56,626 nucleotides of DNA from an uncultured Myxococcales bacterium (GTDB taxonomy: Bacteria > Myxococcota_A > Polyangia > Fen-1088): assembly GCA_937889515.1 (NCBI GenBank), contig CALAOV010000141.1:1-56626 (forward strand), read 5' to 3'. Positions 16,603 through 28,161 of the stretch are shown in pieces (the stretch's first letter is position 1; each line of letters begins with the position of its first letter). The translations under genes were made by a program, and so were the position numbers. The notes beneath the pieces are model-generated. The model searched no databases. It was not told the DNA's origin and was given only the letters and a program-made list of their open reading frames with translations.

Positions 16603-17022
16603 CTAAGCCAGATCGAGACCGGAGAAGAAGAAGGCCAGCTCGCCCTTCGCGGTCTCGGGGGCGTCGCTGCCGTGGACGGCGTTCTTCTCGATATCCGTGC
16701 CGTAGCGGTTGCGGATGGTGCCGGCCGGCGCCTTCTTCGAGTCGGTCGGGCCCATGACCTCCCGGTAGCGGGTCACGGCGTTCTCGCCTTCGATGGCCAT
16801 CGCGACACAGGGGCCCGAGGTCATGAAGCGGACCAGATCGCCGAAGAAGGGGCGCTCCCTGTGCACGGCGTAGAACGCGCGCGCCTGCGGCTCGGAGAGC
16901 TGCGTCAGCCGCAGCCCCACGATCTTGAGGCCGGTCTTCTCGATGAGATCGATGACACCTCCGACCGCGTTCTTGGCGACCGCATCGGGTTTCACGATTC
17001 CGAATGTTCTTTCGATGGGCAT
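16603..17022 (-). CDS. ndk: nucleoside diphosphate kinase
   Basis: Transfers the terminal phosphate of ATP to nucleoside diphosphates through a phosphohistidine. It has 139 residues, a normal length, from ATG 17022. The opening [11 protein letters not shown] and the active site NAVHGSD with His117 are intact. It lies 19 bases behind sucD at the end of the TCA operon. Coupling of ndk to succinyl-CoA synthetase is known in other bacteria, where the two enzymes can exchange GTP and ATP. Confidence 0.97.
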   Translation of the reverse strand: MPIERTFGIVKPDAVAKNAVGGVIDLIEKTGLKIVGLRLTQLSEPQARAFYAVHRERPFFGDLVRFMTSGPCVAMAIEGENAVTRYREVMGPTDSKKAPAGTIRNRYGTDIEKNAVHGSDAPETAKGELAFFFSGLDLA

Positions 17023-17041
17023 TGGAGTTCTTTCTCTGGGT

Positions 17042-17914
17042 TTATGAAACAAACTTGGCGACGGTCTTGCCGAGCTCGGCCGGCGTCGCGGCGATCGCGA
17101 TGCCCGCCTCGCGGAGCGCCGCGATCTTCTCGGCCGCCGTCCCCTTGCCGCCGCTGATGATGGCCCCTGCGTGGCCCATCCGCTTGCCGGGGGGCGCGGT
17201 TTGGCCGGCGATGAACGCGGCCACCGGCTTCTTCATGCTGGTCTTGACGAACCGGGCGGCCTCCTCTTCAGAGGTCCCGCCGATCTCGCCGATCATGAGC
17301 ACCGCCTCGGTCTGCGGGTCGCGTTCGAACAGGGCCAGGCAGTCGATGAAGTCGATCCCCTTGACTGGATCGCCGCCGATGCCGATACAGGTCGACTGTC
17401 CGAGGCCGAGCGCGGTCAGCTGGTGGGCCGCCTCGTAGGTGAGCGTCCCGGAGCGCGACACCACGCCGACCTTGCCCGGTTTGTGGATGTACCCCGGCAT
17501 GATCCCGATCTTGCAGGCGCCCGGCGTGATGACCCCGGGACAGTTGGGCCCGATCAGCGTCGATTTCGGGTAGGCGCCCAGCGCGCGCTTGACCTTGACC
17601 ATGTCGAGGGTGGGGATCCCCTCGGTGATGCAGACGATCACCTCGATGCCGGCCTGCGCCGCCTCGAGGATCGCGTCGGCGGCGCCGGGCGGTGGGACAT
17701 AGATGACGGTCGCGTTGGCGCCGGTCTTCTTGACCGATTCGGCCACCGTGTCGAAGACGGCGAACCCCTCGTGGACGAGTCCGCCTTTGCCCGGCGTGAC
17801 GCCCCCGACGACACTGGTGCCGTACTCGCGCATCTGCTTGGCGTGGAAGGTCCCGGCTGAGCCGGTGATCCCCTGCACGATGAGCTTGGTGTTCTTGCCG
17901 ACCAGAACCGACAT
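17042..17914 (-). CDS. sucD: succinyl-CoA synthetase subunit alpha
   Basis: 290 residues from ATG 17914. The alpha subunit carries the CoA-binding Rossmann domain ([14 protein letters not shown] near the N-terminus, GGVTPGKGG) and the phosphorylated His, here His248 in [10 protein letters not shown]. It forms the enzyme with SucC and makes ATP or GTP from succinyl-CoA. The sucC stop is two bases before its start, so the subunits are translationally coupled. Confidence 0.97.
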   Translation of the reverse strand: MSVLVGKNTKLIVQGITGSAGTFHAKQMREYGTSVVGGVTPGKGGLVHEGFAVFDTVAESVKKTGANATVIYVPPPGAADAILEAAQAGIEVIVCITEGIPTLDMVKVKRALGAYPKSTLIGPNCPGVITPGACKIGIMPGYIHKPGKVGVVSRSGTLTYEAAHQLTALGLGQSTCIGIGGDPVKGIDFIDCLALFERDPQTEAVLMIGEIGGTSEEEAARFVKTSMKKPVAAFIAGQTAPPGKRMGHAGAIISGGKGTAAEKIAALREAGIAIAATPAELGKTVAKFVS

Positions 17915-17916
17915 GG

Positions 17917-20057
<2,141 letters not shown>

Positions 20058-20093
20058 TCAGACGTAGAGAGGAAGTTGTATCGCGTCGGGCGA

Positions 20094-20112
20094 GGGCGAG
20101 CTTAGCTCGCCC
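20094..20112 (-). terminator. perfect hairpin in the icd-mdh gap (first)
   Basis: GGGCGAGC-TTA-GCTCGCCC, an 8-bp perfect stem with a 3-base loop, lies between icd and mdh. No U tract follows on either strand. It may end or pause icd transcription or protect the mRNA end. It lies about 58 bases before the mdh start. Confidence 0.4.
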
Positions 20113-20133
20113 GAGCCCATCGCGTGAGGGTTT

Positions 20134-20154
20134 GGGAACCCTCCCAGGGTTCCC
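20134..20154 (-). terminator. perfect hairpin in the icd-mdh gap (second)
   Basis: GGGAACCCT-CCC-AGGGTTCCC is a 9-bp perfect stem with a 3-base loop. It begins only 4 bases after the icd stop. There is no clear run of U on the minus strand, so it could be a Rho-assisted terminator, a pause site or an mRNA-stabilising stem that sets icd and mdh levels apart. Confidence 0.45.
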
Positions 20155-20158
20155 ATTT

Positions 20159-21406
20159 TCATAGATTGGAGATGATGGCGTCGCCGAAGGCCGAGCAGGC
20201 GACCTCTTTCGCGCCGTCCATCTGGCGGGCGAAGTCGTAGGTGACGGTCTTCTGCGCGATGGTCTTCTCGAGCGCCGCGACGATGCGGGTGGCGGCGCCG
20301 GGCCAGCCCAGGTGCTCGAGCAGCATGACGCCCGAAAGGATGACCGATCCCGGGTTCACCTTGTCGAGGTTGGCGTACTTGGGCGCCGTGCCGTGCGTCG
20401 CCTCGAAGACCGCGTGCCCGGTCGCGTAGTTGATGTTGCCGCCGGGCGCGATGCCGATGCCGCCGACCTGGGCCGCCAGCGCGTCGGACAGGTAGTCGCC
20501 GTTCAGGTTCAGCGTCGCGATGACGTCGAACTCATCGGGACGGGTCAAGACCTGCTGCAGCGTGATGTCCGCGATGGAATCCTTGACCAGCACCTGGCCG
20601 GCCGGCGGCTTGCCGCCACAGTCGTCCCAGCCGATGGCGCGCCCGGCGTACTCGCGCTTGGTGAGGGCGTACCCCCAGTCGCGGAAGGCGCCCTCGGTGA
20701 ACTTCATGATGTTCCCCTTGTGGACCAGCGTGACGCTCTTCCGCTTGTGCTGGATGGCGTAGTCGAGCGCGGCGCGGACCAGGCGCTCCGTCCCCTCGCG
20801 CGAGACGGGCTTGACGCCGATCCCGGAGGTCGCCGGGAAGCGGATGTGCTTGACCCCCATCTCGTTCTGCAGAAAGGCGATCACCTTCTTGGCCTCGGGC
20901 GACTCGGCGGCCCACTCGATGCCGGCGTAGATGTCCTCGGTGTTCTCGCGGAAGATCACCATGTCCACCTTCTCGGGGCCCTTCACCGGCGAGGGGACGC
21001 CCTTGAAGTACCGCACCGGGCGCAGGCAGACGTAGAGGTCCAGCATCTGGCGGATGGCGACGTTGAGCGACCGGATGCCGCCGCCGACCGGCGTGGTGAG
21101 CGGGCCCTTGATGCCGACGTAATAGGTCTTGAAGGCCTCCAGCGTCTCGTCGGGGAGCCAGCTATCGAAGAGCTCCTTCGACTTGCCGCCCGCGTAGACC
21201 TCGGCCCAGGCGATCTTCTTCTTGCCGCCGAACTCCTTGGCGACCGCGGCGTCGAGCACGCGCACCGAGGCGCGCCAGATGTCGGGGCCGGTGCCGTCGC
21301 CTTCGATGAACGGGATGACGGGATGGTCGGGCACCTCCAGGCGGCCGTCCGCATGGACGGCGATGGCCTCGGCACCAATCGGAATCACGGGTTTTGCGCT
21401 GGGCAT
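20159..21406 (-). CDS. icd: isocitrate dehydrogenase, NADP-dependent
   Basis: Oxidative decarboxylation of isocitrate to 2-oxoglutarate. 415 residues from ATG 21406, nearly the length of the Escherichia coli enzyme. [11 protein letters not shown] lies near residue 34. The substrate and phosphorylation-site motif RSLNVAIRQ places the Ser at residue 113, the same number as the regulatory Ser of E. coli Icd. [21 protein letters not shown] and HGTAPKYA follow. Whether an AceK kinase exists cannot be told here. It heads the icd-mdh-sucC-sucD-ndk series. Confidence 0.97.
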   Translation of the reverse strand: MPSAKPVIPIGAEAIAVHADGRLEVPDHPVIPFIEGDGTGPDIWRASVRVLDAAVAKEFGGKKKIAWAEVYAGGKSKELFDSWLPDETLEAFKTYYVGIKGPLTTPVGGGIRSLNVAIRQMLDLYVCLRPVRYFKGVPSPVKGPEKVDMVIFRENTEDIYAGIEWAAESPEAKKVIAFLQNEMGVKHIRFPATSGIGVKPVSREGTERLVRAALDYAIQHKRKSVTLVHKGNIMKFTEGAFRDWGYALTKREYAGRAIGWDDCGGKPPAGQVLVKDSIADITLQQVLTRPDEFDVIATLNLNGDYLSDALAAQVGGIGIAPGGNINYATGHAVFEATHGTAPKYANLDKVNPGSVILSGVMLLEHLGWPGAATRIVAALEKTIAQKTVTYDFARQMDGAKEVACSAFGDAIISNL

Positions 21407-21496
21407 GGCGACTGTTGATTACCTCCGACGCGGGGTGATCAAGGCAAGAGAAAAACGCGCGGAGACCCGCGAATTCGCGTTCCCGAAACCTGGCGG

Positions 21497-21964
21497 CTAC
21501 GCGGCCGACAGGATGTCGAGCAGCGGGGCGTCCGGCGAGGCGGGGTTGACCCGCAGTTCGCGCGACTTCGGATCGACCAGCAGGTCCAGCTCTTCGAGCG
21601 GAATCTGGCCCAGGAGCGGCGTGGTCCCGGCTGCCTCGACCAGCGCGTTCGTCACCGTCTCGCGACCCAAGATCTTGATCCCCACGCCGCTGACCCAGGG
21701 AACCTCGGCGGTCCGGCCATCGGCATAGCGAACCCTGCGATATCCAGCGACGAGCAGACCGAGGCGCGATACGGCGTCGGAGGGGAGCACCAGCATGGTC
21801 GCGCCGGTATCTACGAGTGCTTCGATCTCGATTGAATGTACCTGGTCGGCACGCAGGTGTCCGCGCCCGACATTTTCTTCGTCGTAGCTGTTCGTGAGCG
21901 TGATTGGCTGCATGACTTTGCCCATGGGCGGTTCATCGGCACGACCGGGGGTGCGGTTGCTCAT
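21497..21964 (-). CDS. retropepsin-like (clan AA) aspartic protease family protein
   Basis: 155 residues from ATG 21964; ATGs at 21925 and 21913 are alternatives, none with a clear ribosome site. The signature is ALVDTGATMLVLP, the catalytic DTGA followed by a hydrophobic strand, with a later hydrophobic-Gly block TTPLLGQIPLEELDL, as in single-domain, dimeric retropepsin-like proteins of bacteria. No signal peptide is visible. It lies between metG and icd in the same direction, 42 bases after metG and 90 before icd, so it may be co-transcribed with both. Substrate unknown. Confidence 0.75.
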   Translation of the reverse strand: MSNRTPGRADEPPMGKVMQPITLTNSYDEENVGRGHLRADQVHSIEIEALVDTGATMLVLPSDAVSRLGLLVAGYRRVRYADGRTAEVPWVSGVGIKILGRETVTNALVEAAGTTPLLGQIPLEELDLLVDPKSRELRVNPASPDAPLLDILSAA

Positions 21965-22006
21965 GGTTGCGACGAGGATAGCACCCGCACGCGACGCCGA
22001 GCCGAG

Positions 22007-24019
22007 TCAGCGAATTCGCGTACCGGGCGGGACGTCCCGATCCAGCGCGGACAGGCCGAGCACATCCGCGTCCCCCGCCGCCAGGATCATCCCTTGTGAG
22101 ACCACGCCGCGGATCTTCCGGGGCGCCAGGTTGGCCAGATAGACGACGGTCCGCCCGACGATCGTTTCCGGGGTGTAGGTGGGCGCGATCCCCGAGACCA
22201 CCGTGCGCGGCTCGGGGCCGCCCACGTCGAGGGTCAGCTTGAGGAGCTTGTCGGACTTGGGGACCACCTCGGCGGCCAGGACCTTTGCCGCGCGCAGGTC
22301 GATCTTGGCGAAGTCGTCGATCGCGATGTCCGCCGGGGTGGCATCCGGGGCAGCCGTCGTCGATGCGGCGGTCGTCGATGCGGCGGTCGCGGCGGGCGCC
22401 GACGCCGCTTCCGCCGGCACCCACTTCGCAATGAGCGCCGCCTGCTGGTCCGCCTCGATGCGTGGAAAGATCGGCTTCGGCTTGGTGAGGATCCCGCCGG
22501 GCCAGCCGACCCAATCGAGGGTCGGCCAGGTGCCCTCGTCGTCCCCTCGCCCGAGCTGTCGGAGGATTTCAGCGGCTGCTGCGGGCATGGCGGGCGCCAC
22601 GAAGAGCGCCGCTCGGCGGAGCACCTCGCAGGTGTTGGCGAGGACCTCGGTGAGCGCACGCAGATCGCCACTCTTGGCGAGCTTCCACGGCGCCGACTTG
22701 TCGATGTAGATGTTTCCGGCACGAATCATCTTCCAGGTCTCTTCCAGCGCTCTCGACGGGGAAAACGCTTCCCAGGCTTCACCCACGCTGCCGGTCCCGA
22801 GGACGACCGGCATGAGCTGGACATAGGGATCCGCCGGATCGCTGCCCGGTTTGACCGCCGGCACCTTGCCGCCGAGGTATTTGTGCGCCATCGAGATGGT
22901 GCGGTTCAAAAGATTCCCGAGGTCGTTCCCGAGGTCGGATTCGTAGCGCTGAAAGAGCGCCTCGTAGGTGAAGTCGCCGTCGCCCCCCAGTGCGTATTCG
23001 CGCAGGACGAAGTAACGCAGCGGATCGAAGCCCAGCTCGTCCGCGATGACGTTCGGATCGACGCGGGTGGCCGGTATGGATTTCGAGATCTTCTGTCCTT
23101 TGACGTTCAGGAAGCCGTGACAGAAGATCTGCTTCGGCGGCTCGAGACCGGCGCTCCAGAGCATGGCGGGCCAGTAGACGGCGTGGAAGCGCAGCAGGTC
23201 CTTTCCGATCAGGTGATGCGAGGCCGGCCAGAAAGCGCCGTTCCCTTCGCCCCGCTTGACCGCATCTGGTCCCCCAAGCCCCGTCACGTAGTTGATGAGC
23301 GCGTCGATCCAGACGTAGATCGTCTGCTGAGGATCGTCGGGGACCGGGATGCCCCATTTCACGGCCGCCCGCGAGGCCGAGAGGGGACGGAGCCCCCCTT
23401 TGACGAATTCGCGCACCTCGTTCAAGCGCGAGATGGGCTGCACCGGGGGCCGCCCGTCGCTCTCCTCCGCGTACCAGCGGAGCAGCTTCTGCGCGTAGCG
23501 CGGGAGATTGAAGAAGTAGTTCTTCTCCTTGATTTGTTCGACCGGCGTGCGGTGAATCGGGCAGAGTTTCTCGCCGTTCTCCAGGATCACGTCGTCTTCG
23601 GTCTTGGCCTCTTCGCAGCCGACGCAGTACATGCCGTCGTACTCGGCCTCGTAGATGTCGGGCTTGCCGCCCGCGTCTCGGTTGGCCTGCATCCGCTTCC
23701 ACATCTCGAGGACGGCGGCCGTGTGATCGGCGTCGGTCGTGCGGATGAAGCGATCGCGCGAGATCCCGACCCGGTCCCAGGTCTCCACGAACTTGGAGGC
23801 GATGCCGTCGCAGTAGGCCTGCGGTTCCATCCCCTTTTCGCGCGCGATCCGCTCGATCTTCTGGCCGTGCTCGTCGAGGCCGGTCAAAAAGAAGACGCTC
23901 TTGGCGCGCGCCCGATGATAGCGGGCGAGCGCGTCGGCCACCACGGTCGCATAGAACGTGCCGAGGTGGGGGAGGGCGTTGACGTAGTAGATCGGGGTCG
24001 TGATGTAGAAGCGCGACAT
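22007..24019 (-). CDS. metG: methionyl-tRNA synthetase with C-terminal tRNA-binding domain
   Basis: 670 residues. Class I catalytic core opening FYITTPIYYVNALPHLGT (HIGH-type). Zinc ligands are CVGC and a later CPIH. The KMSKS counterpart reads KISKS. An anticodon-binding helical domain follows. An Ala/Thr-rich linker at about residues 545-565 leads to a C-terminal EMAP II/Arc1p-like domain (DFAKIDLRAAKVLAAE) used for tRNA binding and dimer formation. It starts 5 bases after ricT and forms the run holB-ricT-metG, an order also seen in Firmicutes. Confidence 0.97.
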   Translation of the reverse strand: MSRFYITTPIYYVNALPHLGTFYATVVADALARYHRARAKSVFFLTGLDEHGQKIERIAREKGMEPQAYCDGIASKFVETWDRVGISRDRFIRTTDADHTAAVLEMWKRMQANRDAGGKPDIYEAEYDGMYCVGCEEAKTEDDVILENGEKLCPIHRTPVEQIKEKNYFFNLPRYAQKLLRWYAEESDGRPPVQPISRLNEVREFVKGGLRPLSASRAAVKWGIPVPDDPQQTIYVWIDALINYVTGLGGPDAVKRGEGNGAFWPASHHLIGKDLLRFHAVYWPAMLWSAGLEPPKQIFCHGFLNVKGQKISKSIPATRVDPNVIADELGFDPLRYFVLREYALGGDGDFTYEALFQRYESDLGNDLGNLLNRTISMAHKYLGGKVPAVKPGSDPADPYVQLMPVVLGTGSVGEAWEAFSPSRALEETWKMIRAGNIYIDKSAPWKLAKSGDLRALTEVLANTCEVLRRAALFVAPAMPAAAAEILRQLGRGDDEGTWPTLDWVGWPGGILTKPKPIFPRIEADQQAALIAKWVPAEAASAPAATAASTTAASTTAAPDATPADIAIDDFAKIDLRAAKVLAAEVVPKSDKLLKLTLDVGGPEPRTVVSGIAPTYTPETIVGRTVVYLANLAPRKIRGVVSQGMILAAGDADVLGLSALDRDVPPGTRIR

Positions 24020-24024
24020 GGTCC

Positions 24025-24870
24025 TTATCGTTCAGCGGGGGGCGCCGGCGCGGGCGCAGGTTGTAGGACGTCTTTGAGATCTTGGGCGGCGAAGGTCTTG
24101 GGCGGGTGGCCGTCGAAGTAGACCCGCACCCGCCCGCGCAGGATGTCGAGATCGCCCACCCGGCCCACGCCGTCGGGGGTGGTGACCCGCTTGCCGACCT
24201 TGGGCAGCGCCGCCGCCGCTTCGACGTAGCTCGCGTCCTCGTAGACCAGGCAACACTTGAGGCGACCGCATTGGCCGGAGACCCTGGTCGGGCTCATGGC
24301 CAGATTCTGGTGCTTGGCCATCTTGATCGACACCGGCGCGAACTTCGGCAGGAAGGTCGAGCAGCAGAGCTCCCGGCCGCACGAGCCGATGCCGCCCACG
24401 ATCTTGGCTTCGTCGCGCACGCCGACCTGGCGCATCTCGATCCGCGCGTGGGTGTGGGCCCCGAGCTCGCGCACGAGCTCGCGGAAATCGACCCGCGCCT
24501 CGGAGGCGAAATAGAAGATCGCGCGTCCGCCGCGCTGGAAGTCGACCCGGAACAGCTTGATGGGGAGCCCGTGGGCAGCGGCCCGCGCGCGCGCGAACCC
24601 GCGCGCGTCGAGCGCACGGCGCTCGCCCGCCACGACCCGATCCAGATCGCGCGCGTCGGCACGGCGCAGGATGCGGGGCAGCGATCCGCCGGCGGGGCGG
24701 GCCGCGCTCGGCACCGCGACCACCGCGACCTCGGACTCGCGTCCGTCGTCGACTACCACCCGCTCGCCGTGGCGCAGCTCGAGGGTGCCGGCGTCGCAGG
24801 CCAGCACGCGCCCACGCGGGTCGAGCTTCACCCCCGCGACGTTGACCGTCGGCGCGCTCGCTTCAGTCAT
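24025..24870 (-). CDS. ricT: PSP1 C-terminal domain protein, RicT/YaaT family
   Basis: 281 residues from ATG 24870, overlapping the holB stop (ATGA). The core has the PSP1 features DFQRGGRAIFYFASEARVDF, GSCGRELCCS and QCGRLKCCLVYE, with two paired-Cys sites that in Bacillus RicT help hold iron-sulfur clusters in the RicAFT complex for RNA maturation. RicA and RicF partners are not in the window. The C-terminal tail is Pro/Ala-rich. Family assignment is firm; a Bacillus-like role is inference. Confidence 0.85.
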   Translation of the reverse strand: MTEASAPTVNVAGVKLDPRGRVLACDAGTLELRHGERVVVDDGRESEVAVVAVPSAARPAGGSLPRILRRADARDLDRVVAGERRALDARGFARARAAAHGLPIKLFRVDFQRGGRAIFYFASEARVDFRELVRELGAHTHARIEMRQVGVRDEAKIVGGIGSCGRELCCSTFLPKFAPVSIKMAKHQNLAMSPTRVSGQCGRLKCCLVYEDASYVEAAAALPKVGKRVTTPDGVGRVGDLDILRGRVRVYFDGHPPKTFAAQDLKDVLQPAPAPAPPAER

Positions 24871-25910
24871 GGCGCCCGCACCTCCTGCCGCTTGAGCGCG
24901 AACGCCAGCCGCTCGACGGCCAGCGTCGGATTGACGTTCGCCGCCAGGCCGATCTGCGTGTCGACGATCGCCGCCAGCGCGCGTCCGAGACGGTCGACCC
25001 CCAGCGCCGCCAGGGCGCGCGCTTCGGCGCCCGCGTTGAGCACCGCCAGCTCGGGCGCGCCGGCCGCGATCGCGAGGGCGTCGCGGTAGAGGCCGGCCAG
25101 CAGGCCAATGAGCAGCGCGACGCCGCCTTTGGCGGTTTTTTCCTGGTCGCCGTCCTTGTCTTTGTCTCGGTCCTTCTGGCTGGCCAGCGACGCGGCCAGG
25201 TCGAACACGCCGGCCGCTCCCGGCGTCGTGATCGCCGCCCGCAGATCTCCGAGGGCCTGCGCGGGGCCGTTCTCGCCGTCGTCCTCTTGCGCCGCGGCCG
25301 CCTCCAGCATCCGCGCGGCCGATCCGTCGGCCAGCGCCGCCGCGATCTCCACCCGACCCGCCGGCAGGCCGCGGGTGTGCCCCAGCTCGAGCAGCGCCGC
25401 TGCGCCGAGCTGCCGGAACCGGATCCGCTGGGTGCGCGAGCGGATCGTCGGCAACAGCCGGTCCGGCGCGCTCGTGCAGAGGATCAGGTGATTGCCCGCC
25501 AGTGGCTCTTCCAGCGTCTTGAGCAGGCAGTTGGCCGCGTTCGGGTTCAGCGTGTCGGCATCGACGACGATGATGACCCGCGCCGCCGCCTCGTGCGGGC
25601 GGGTGCGCGCCAGGGCCAGGATCGCCTTGGCGTCCTCGACCACGATCTGTCCGCCCGCGCCGGTCGGCCCGAAGGTCGGAACGTCCGGGTGGATGCCGGC
25701 CTCGATTCGGCGGCAGACCTCACAGACGCCGCAGCCGGCGCCGGGCGCGGCGGGACAGTCCAGCGCCATCGCCAGCCCCAGCGCCGCGTTGCGCTTGCCG
25801 ATGCCAGGCGGGCCCTCGAACAGATAGGCGTGCGCCAGGTGGCCACCCGCGATGGCCCGTAGCAGCGCCGCTCGGGCGGCGTCTTGGCCGATCAGATCCG
25901 ACAGGCGCAC
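24867..25910 (-). CDS. holB: DNA polymerase III subunit delta-prime
   Basis: Clamp-loader AAA+ subunit. The start taken is the GTG at 25910 (347 residues), because the opening VRLSDLIGQDAARAALLRAI is the family start; the frame upstream is not similar. Walker A is GPPGIGKRNAA. The zinc module is C-x7-C-x2-C-x2-C in the segment CPAAPGAGCGVCEVC. Sensor and loader features are seen in NCLLKTLEEPL and TIRSRTQRIRF. An acidic, Lys/Asp-rich insert (KDRDKDKDGD) sits near residue 270. It heads the holB-ricT-metG run, divergent from pspA. Confidence 0.92.
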   Translation of the reverse strand: MRLSDLIGQDAARAALLRAIAGGHLAHAYLFEGPPGIGKRNAALGLAMALDCPAAPGAGCGVCEVCRRIEAGIHPDVPTFGPTGAGGQIVVEDAKAILALARTRPHEAAARVIIVVDADTLNPNAANCLLKTLEEPLAGNHLILCTSAPDRLLPTIRSRTQRIRFRQLGAAALLELGHTRGLPAGRVEIAAALADGSAARMLEAAAAQEDDGENGPAQALGDLRAAITTPGAAGVFDLAASLASQKDRDKDKDGDQEKTAKGGVALLIGLLAGLYRDALAIAAGAPELAVLNAGAEARALAALGVDRLGRALAAIVDTQIGLAANVNPTLAVERLAFALKRQEVRAP

Positions 25911-25962
25911 CGCCCGAACGTAGCATGTCTGCCCCCGCCACGAAGCGGTGTAACCTACGCGC

Positions 25963-26619
25963 ATGGGCATCCTCGGCAGGCTATCGACGCTGATCAAGTC
26001 CAACCTCAACGACGCCATCGACTCCATGCAGGATCCGGGCAAGGAGATCGATCAGATGGTCCGCGACATGGAGGACTACGCGCGGCAGGCCCGCGCGGAG
26101 GTCGGCCGCAGCATCGCGGACGAGCGGCTCTTGGAAAAGCGCCAGCAGACGATCGACGGCGAGATCGGCGACTGGCAGAAGCGGGCCGAGACCGCGGTTC
26201 GCGGCGGCGAAGACGGCCTCGCAAAGGAGGCGCTCGCGCGCAAGTCCGACAAAGAGACCGAGCGCGCCGAGGTGGCCAAGGCGCTGCAGGAGCAAGGGGT
26301 CTACGGCGACCAGCTCACGGCGGCGCTCAAGGCGCTCGAGGCGCGGCTCAAGGAGGTCAAGCTCCGGCAAGGGACCCTGCGCGCCAAGGCCCGGGCCAAC
26401 CGCGACGGCGGCGCGCTGTCCCCCAAGACCTCCGCCTTCGGGGAGTTCGATCGGATGGCGAGCCGCATCGACGCGGTGGAGGCGGAAGCCGGGCTCGATG
26501 CGGAGCTCTCCGGCCGGACCACGGAGTCGGTCTCGATGGAGCGCCGCCTGAACCAGATGGCGGGCGAGAGCTCGGTCGACGACGCGCTGGCCGAGCTCAA
26601 GCGCAAGCTCGGCAAATGA
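25963..26619 (+). CDS. PspA/IM30 family membrane-maintenance protein
   Basis: 218 residues, almost wholly helical coiled coil, with the family opening GILGRLSTLIKSNLNDAID followed by DPGKEIDQMVRDM. These proteins bind and stabilise membranes as ESCRT-III-like assemblies. The C-terminus (DDALAELKRKLGK) matches the short form of the family. The usual Psp partners (pspB, pspC, pspF) are not next to it. It is divergent from holB across 52 bases, and the next gene follows in the same direction. Confidence 0.88.
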   Translation: MGILGRLSTLIKSNLNDAIDSMQDPGKEIDQMVRDMEDYARQARAEVGRSIADERLLEKRQQTIDGEIGDWQKRAETAVRGGEDGLAKEALARKSDKETERAEVAKALQEQGVYGDQLTAALKALEARLKEVKLRQGTLRAKARANRDGGALSPKTSAFGEFDRMASRIDAVEAEAGLDAELSGRTTESVSMERRLNQMAGESSVDDALAELKRKLGK

Positions 26620-26664
26620 CGCCGGTCAGCCTCCGCTGCGGCTGTGGTAGGCTCGCGCAAGGCT

Positions 26665-27285
26665 ATGGGCAAGCAGCAGACGGCCAGCGCATCCGGCGGG
26701 CAATCGCCCTCGGGCGCGTCGTCTGAATCGTCCCCCAATCCGCGGGAGAACACCGCGCGGGTCGTGATGCGCAACAACGAGCTGCCGGGCTGGTTCTGGG
26801 GACTGCTCGGCTGCCTGAGCGTCCTTGGCGTCGGATCGGCGGTGTTGTTCTTCATCTTCAAGCCGACCGGCGGCGCGGTGGCACCCGCGCCAAGCCTGGC
26901 CGCGACAGCCGCTCCCGCCGCAGGGGCACCGGCCGGGCGGGGTGCGCAGATCGACATCGAGCCGATGGCGCCGCCGCCGGCTTCGCCTTCGGAGACGCTG
27001 GGTGCGCCGAGGCCCAAGGCGGCACCCCATCCGATCAAGATCGCGCGCTCGCCTTCGGCGCCGCACCCGGCCGCCGCGCCCGCGGACGACGCCGACAAAG
27101 GCGCCGACAAGGCTACAGACAATGCCGCGGAGGCCGTGACGGGCGACGCGGACGACGCGCCGAAGGCCAAGGCCAAGGCCAAGGTGAAAGCGAAGGCCTC
27201 CGCCACGGACTCGGACGACGATCAGGCGGCGGGCGCGCGCAAGGCGCCGGCTTCCGACGACAAGTCCGACGACAAAGAGCTCTAG
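26665..27285 (+). CDS. single-span membrane protein with disordered Ala/Lys/Asp-rich tail
   Basis: 206 residues from ATG 26665; a GTG at 26644 would add seven. The first 38 residues are Ser/Gly-rich. One hydrophobic helix, ELPGWFWGLLGCLSVLGVGS then AVLFFIF, lies at about residues 40-66. The rest is low-complexity Pro/Ala and charged residues, ending in Asp/Lys repeats. No known domain. It is 45 bases behind the PspA-family gene and converges on sctJ with a gap of 19 bases. I cannot assign a function. Confidence 0.65.
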   Translation: MGKQQTASASGGQSPSGASSESSPNPRENTARVVMRNNELPGWFWGLLGCLSVLGVGSAVLFFIFKPTGGAVAPAPSLAATAAPAAGAPAGRGAQIDIEPMAPPPASPSETLGAPRPKAAPHPIKIARSPSAPHPAAAPADDADKGADKATDNAAEAVTGDADDAPKAKAKAKVKAKASATDSDDDQAAGARKAPASDDKSDDKEL

Positions 27286-27304
27286 ACGACGTTCCAGCGA
27301 TTCA

Positions 27305-28141
27305 TCAGCGCGGTGGGCTCGCGGCGCTCGCGCCAGCCGTCGCGCGCTCGAGCGCGGCCAGTCGGCGCGCCGTGATGAGCAACAGCGCGGCCAGCAGCGC
27401 CAGGAGCACCAGGACAGCCGCCAGCGCGCCCAGCAGGAGCGGGCGCGTGCCCGGGGTGATGCGGATGGGTCCGACGGGGGCGAGCGCCGCCGCCGCGGCC
27501 TCGCCCGGATCCGCGGCCGGCGTCAACACCACGCCGACAGCCGCCGGATCGAGGCCGGCCACGCTGCCCGCGACCAGCTTTTGCACGTCCAGCTCGTGGA
27601 TGGGAGACGGACCGCTGCGGGCCTTGATCAGGACCGCGGCGCGGGCCGGGCTCTTCTGCTTGGCGTCGACCGCCAGCGGATCGCTCTCTTCGAGCACCAG
27701 GTGGACGCGCGCGCTTACGACGCCTTCGACGGTCTCCAGGGTCCGCTCGATCTCCCCGGCGGTCGCGTCGAGATACCGGGCCCGCTCTTCCGACGGCGTC
27801 GGGATGAGACTGGGCTGGCCGTAGGTCTCCGAAAAACCTCGTCGCCGATCCCGCGGCAGGCCGAGGGCGCGCAGGAGATCGACCGCCCGGGTTCCATCGG
27901 CGTTCGCGACGCGGATCGTATAGGTCGCGCCGCCGCCGGTGGCGGCCCCTTCGTCGGGCACCTTCTCGGCGCCGATGCCGGCCCGCTCCAGCGAAGCGGT
28001 CGCCTCGTTTGCCGCGCGCTCGTCGATGCCGTGCAGAATGTTGCTGGTGCACGCCATGGCCGGCAACAGCAGCGCCAGCAGGGTAGCGGGCCACCTGCCC
28101 GCCCGTTCCCCCCCAGCCACGCTAACCACCCTTGGCCTCAT
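27305..28141 (-). CDS. sctJ: type III secretion inner-membrane ring lipoprotein SctJ (YscJ/MxiJ family)
   Basis: 278 residues from ATG 28141. Signal peptide ends in LLPAMAC with lipid Cys31. The ring-building core is well conserved: ANEATASLERAGIGAEKVP, RAVDLLRALGLPRD, SLIPTPSEERARYLDA, VEGVVSARVHLVLEESDPL and VAGLDPAAVGVVLTPA. A single membrane helix lies at about residues 234-255 and is followed by a short basic tail. One C-terminal helix plus a lipid anchor fits SctJ rather than flagellar FliF. The gene follows sctI by 20 bases. None of sctC, sctD, sctV, sctN or sctRSTU is present here. Confidence 0.88.
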   Translation of the reverse strand: MRPRVVSVAGGERAGRWPATLLALLLPAMACTSNILHGIDERAANEATASLERAGIGAEKVPDEGAATGGGATYTIRVANADGTRAVDLLRALGLPRDRRRGFSETYGQPSLIPTPSEERARYLDATAGEIERTLETVEGVVSARVHLVLEESDPLAVDAKQKSPARAAVLIKARSGPSPIHELDVQKLVAGSVAGLDPAAVGVVLTPAADPGEAAAAALAPVGPIRITPGTRPLLLGALAAVLVLLALLAALLLITARRLAALERATAGASAASPPR

Positions 28142-28161
28142 GGCGGCGTCATAACACGAAG

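Noticed and set aside
27282-28094. A minus-strand Arg/Gly-rich open frame overlapping sctJ
   Set aside because: SctJ in the other frame has a lipobox, ring-domain motifs and a membrane helix. This frame has none.
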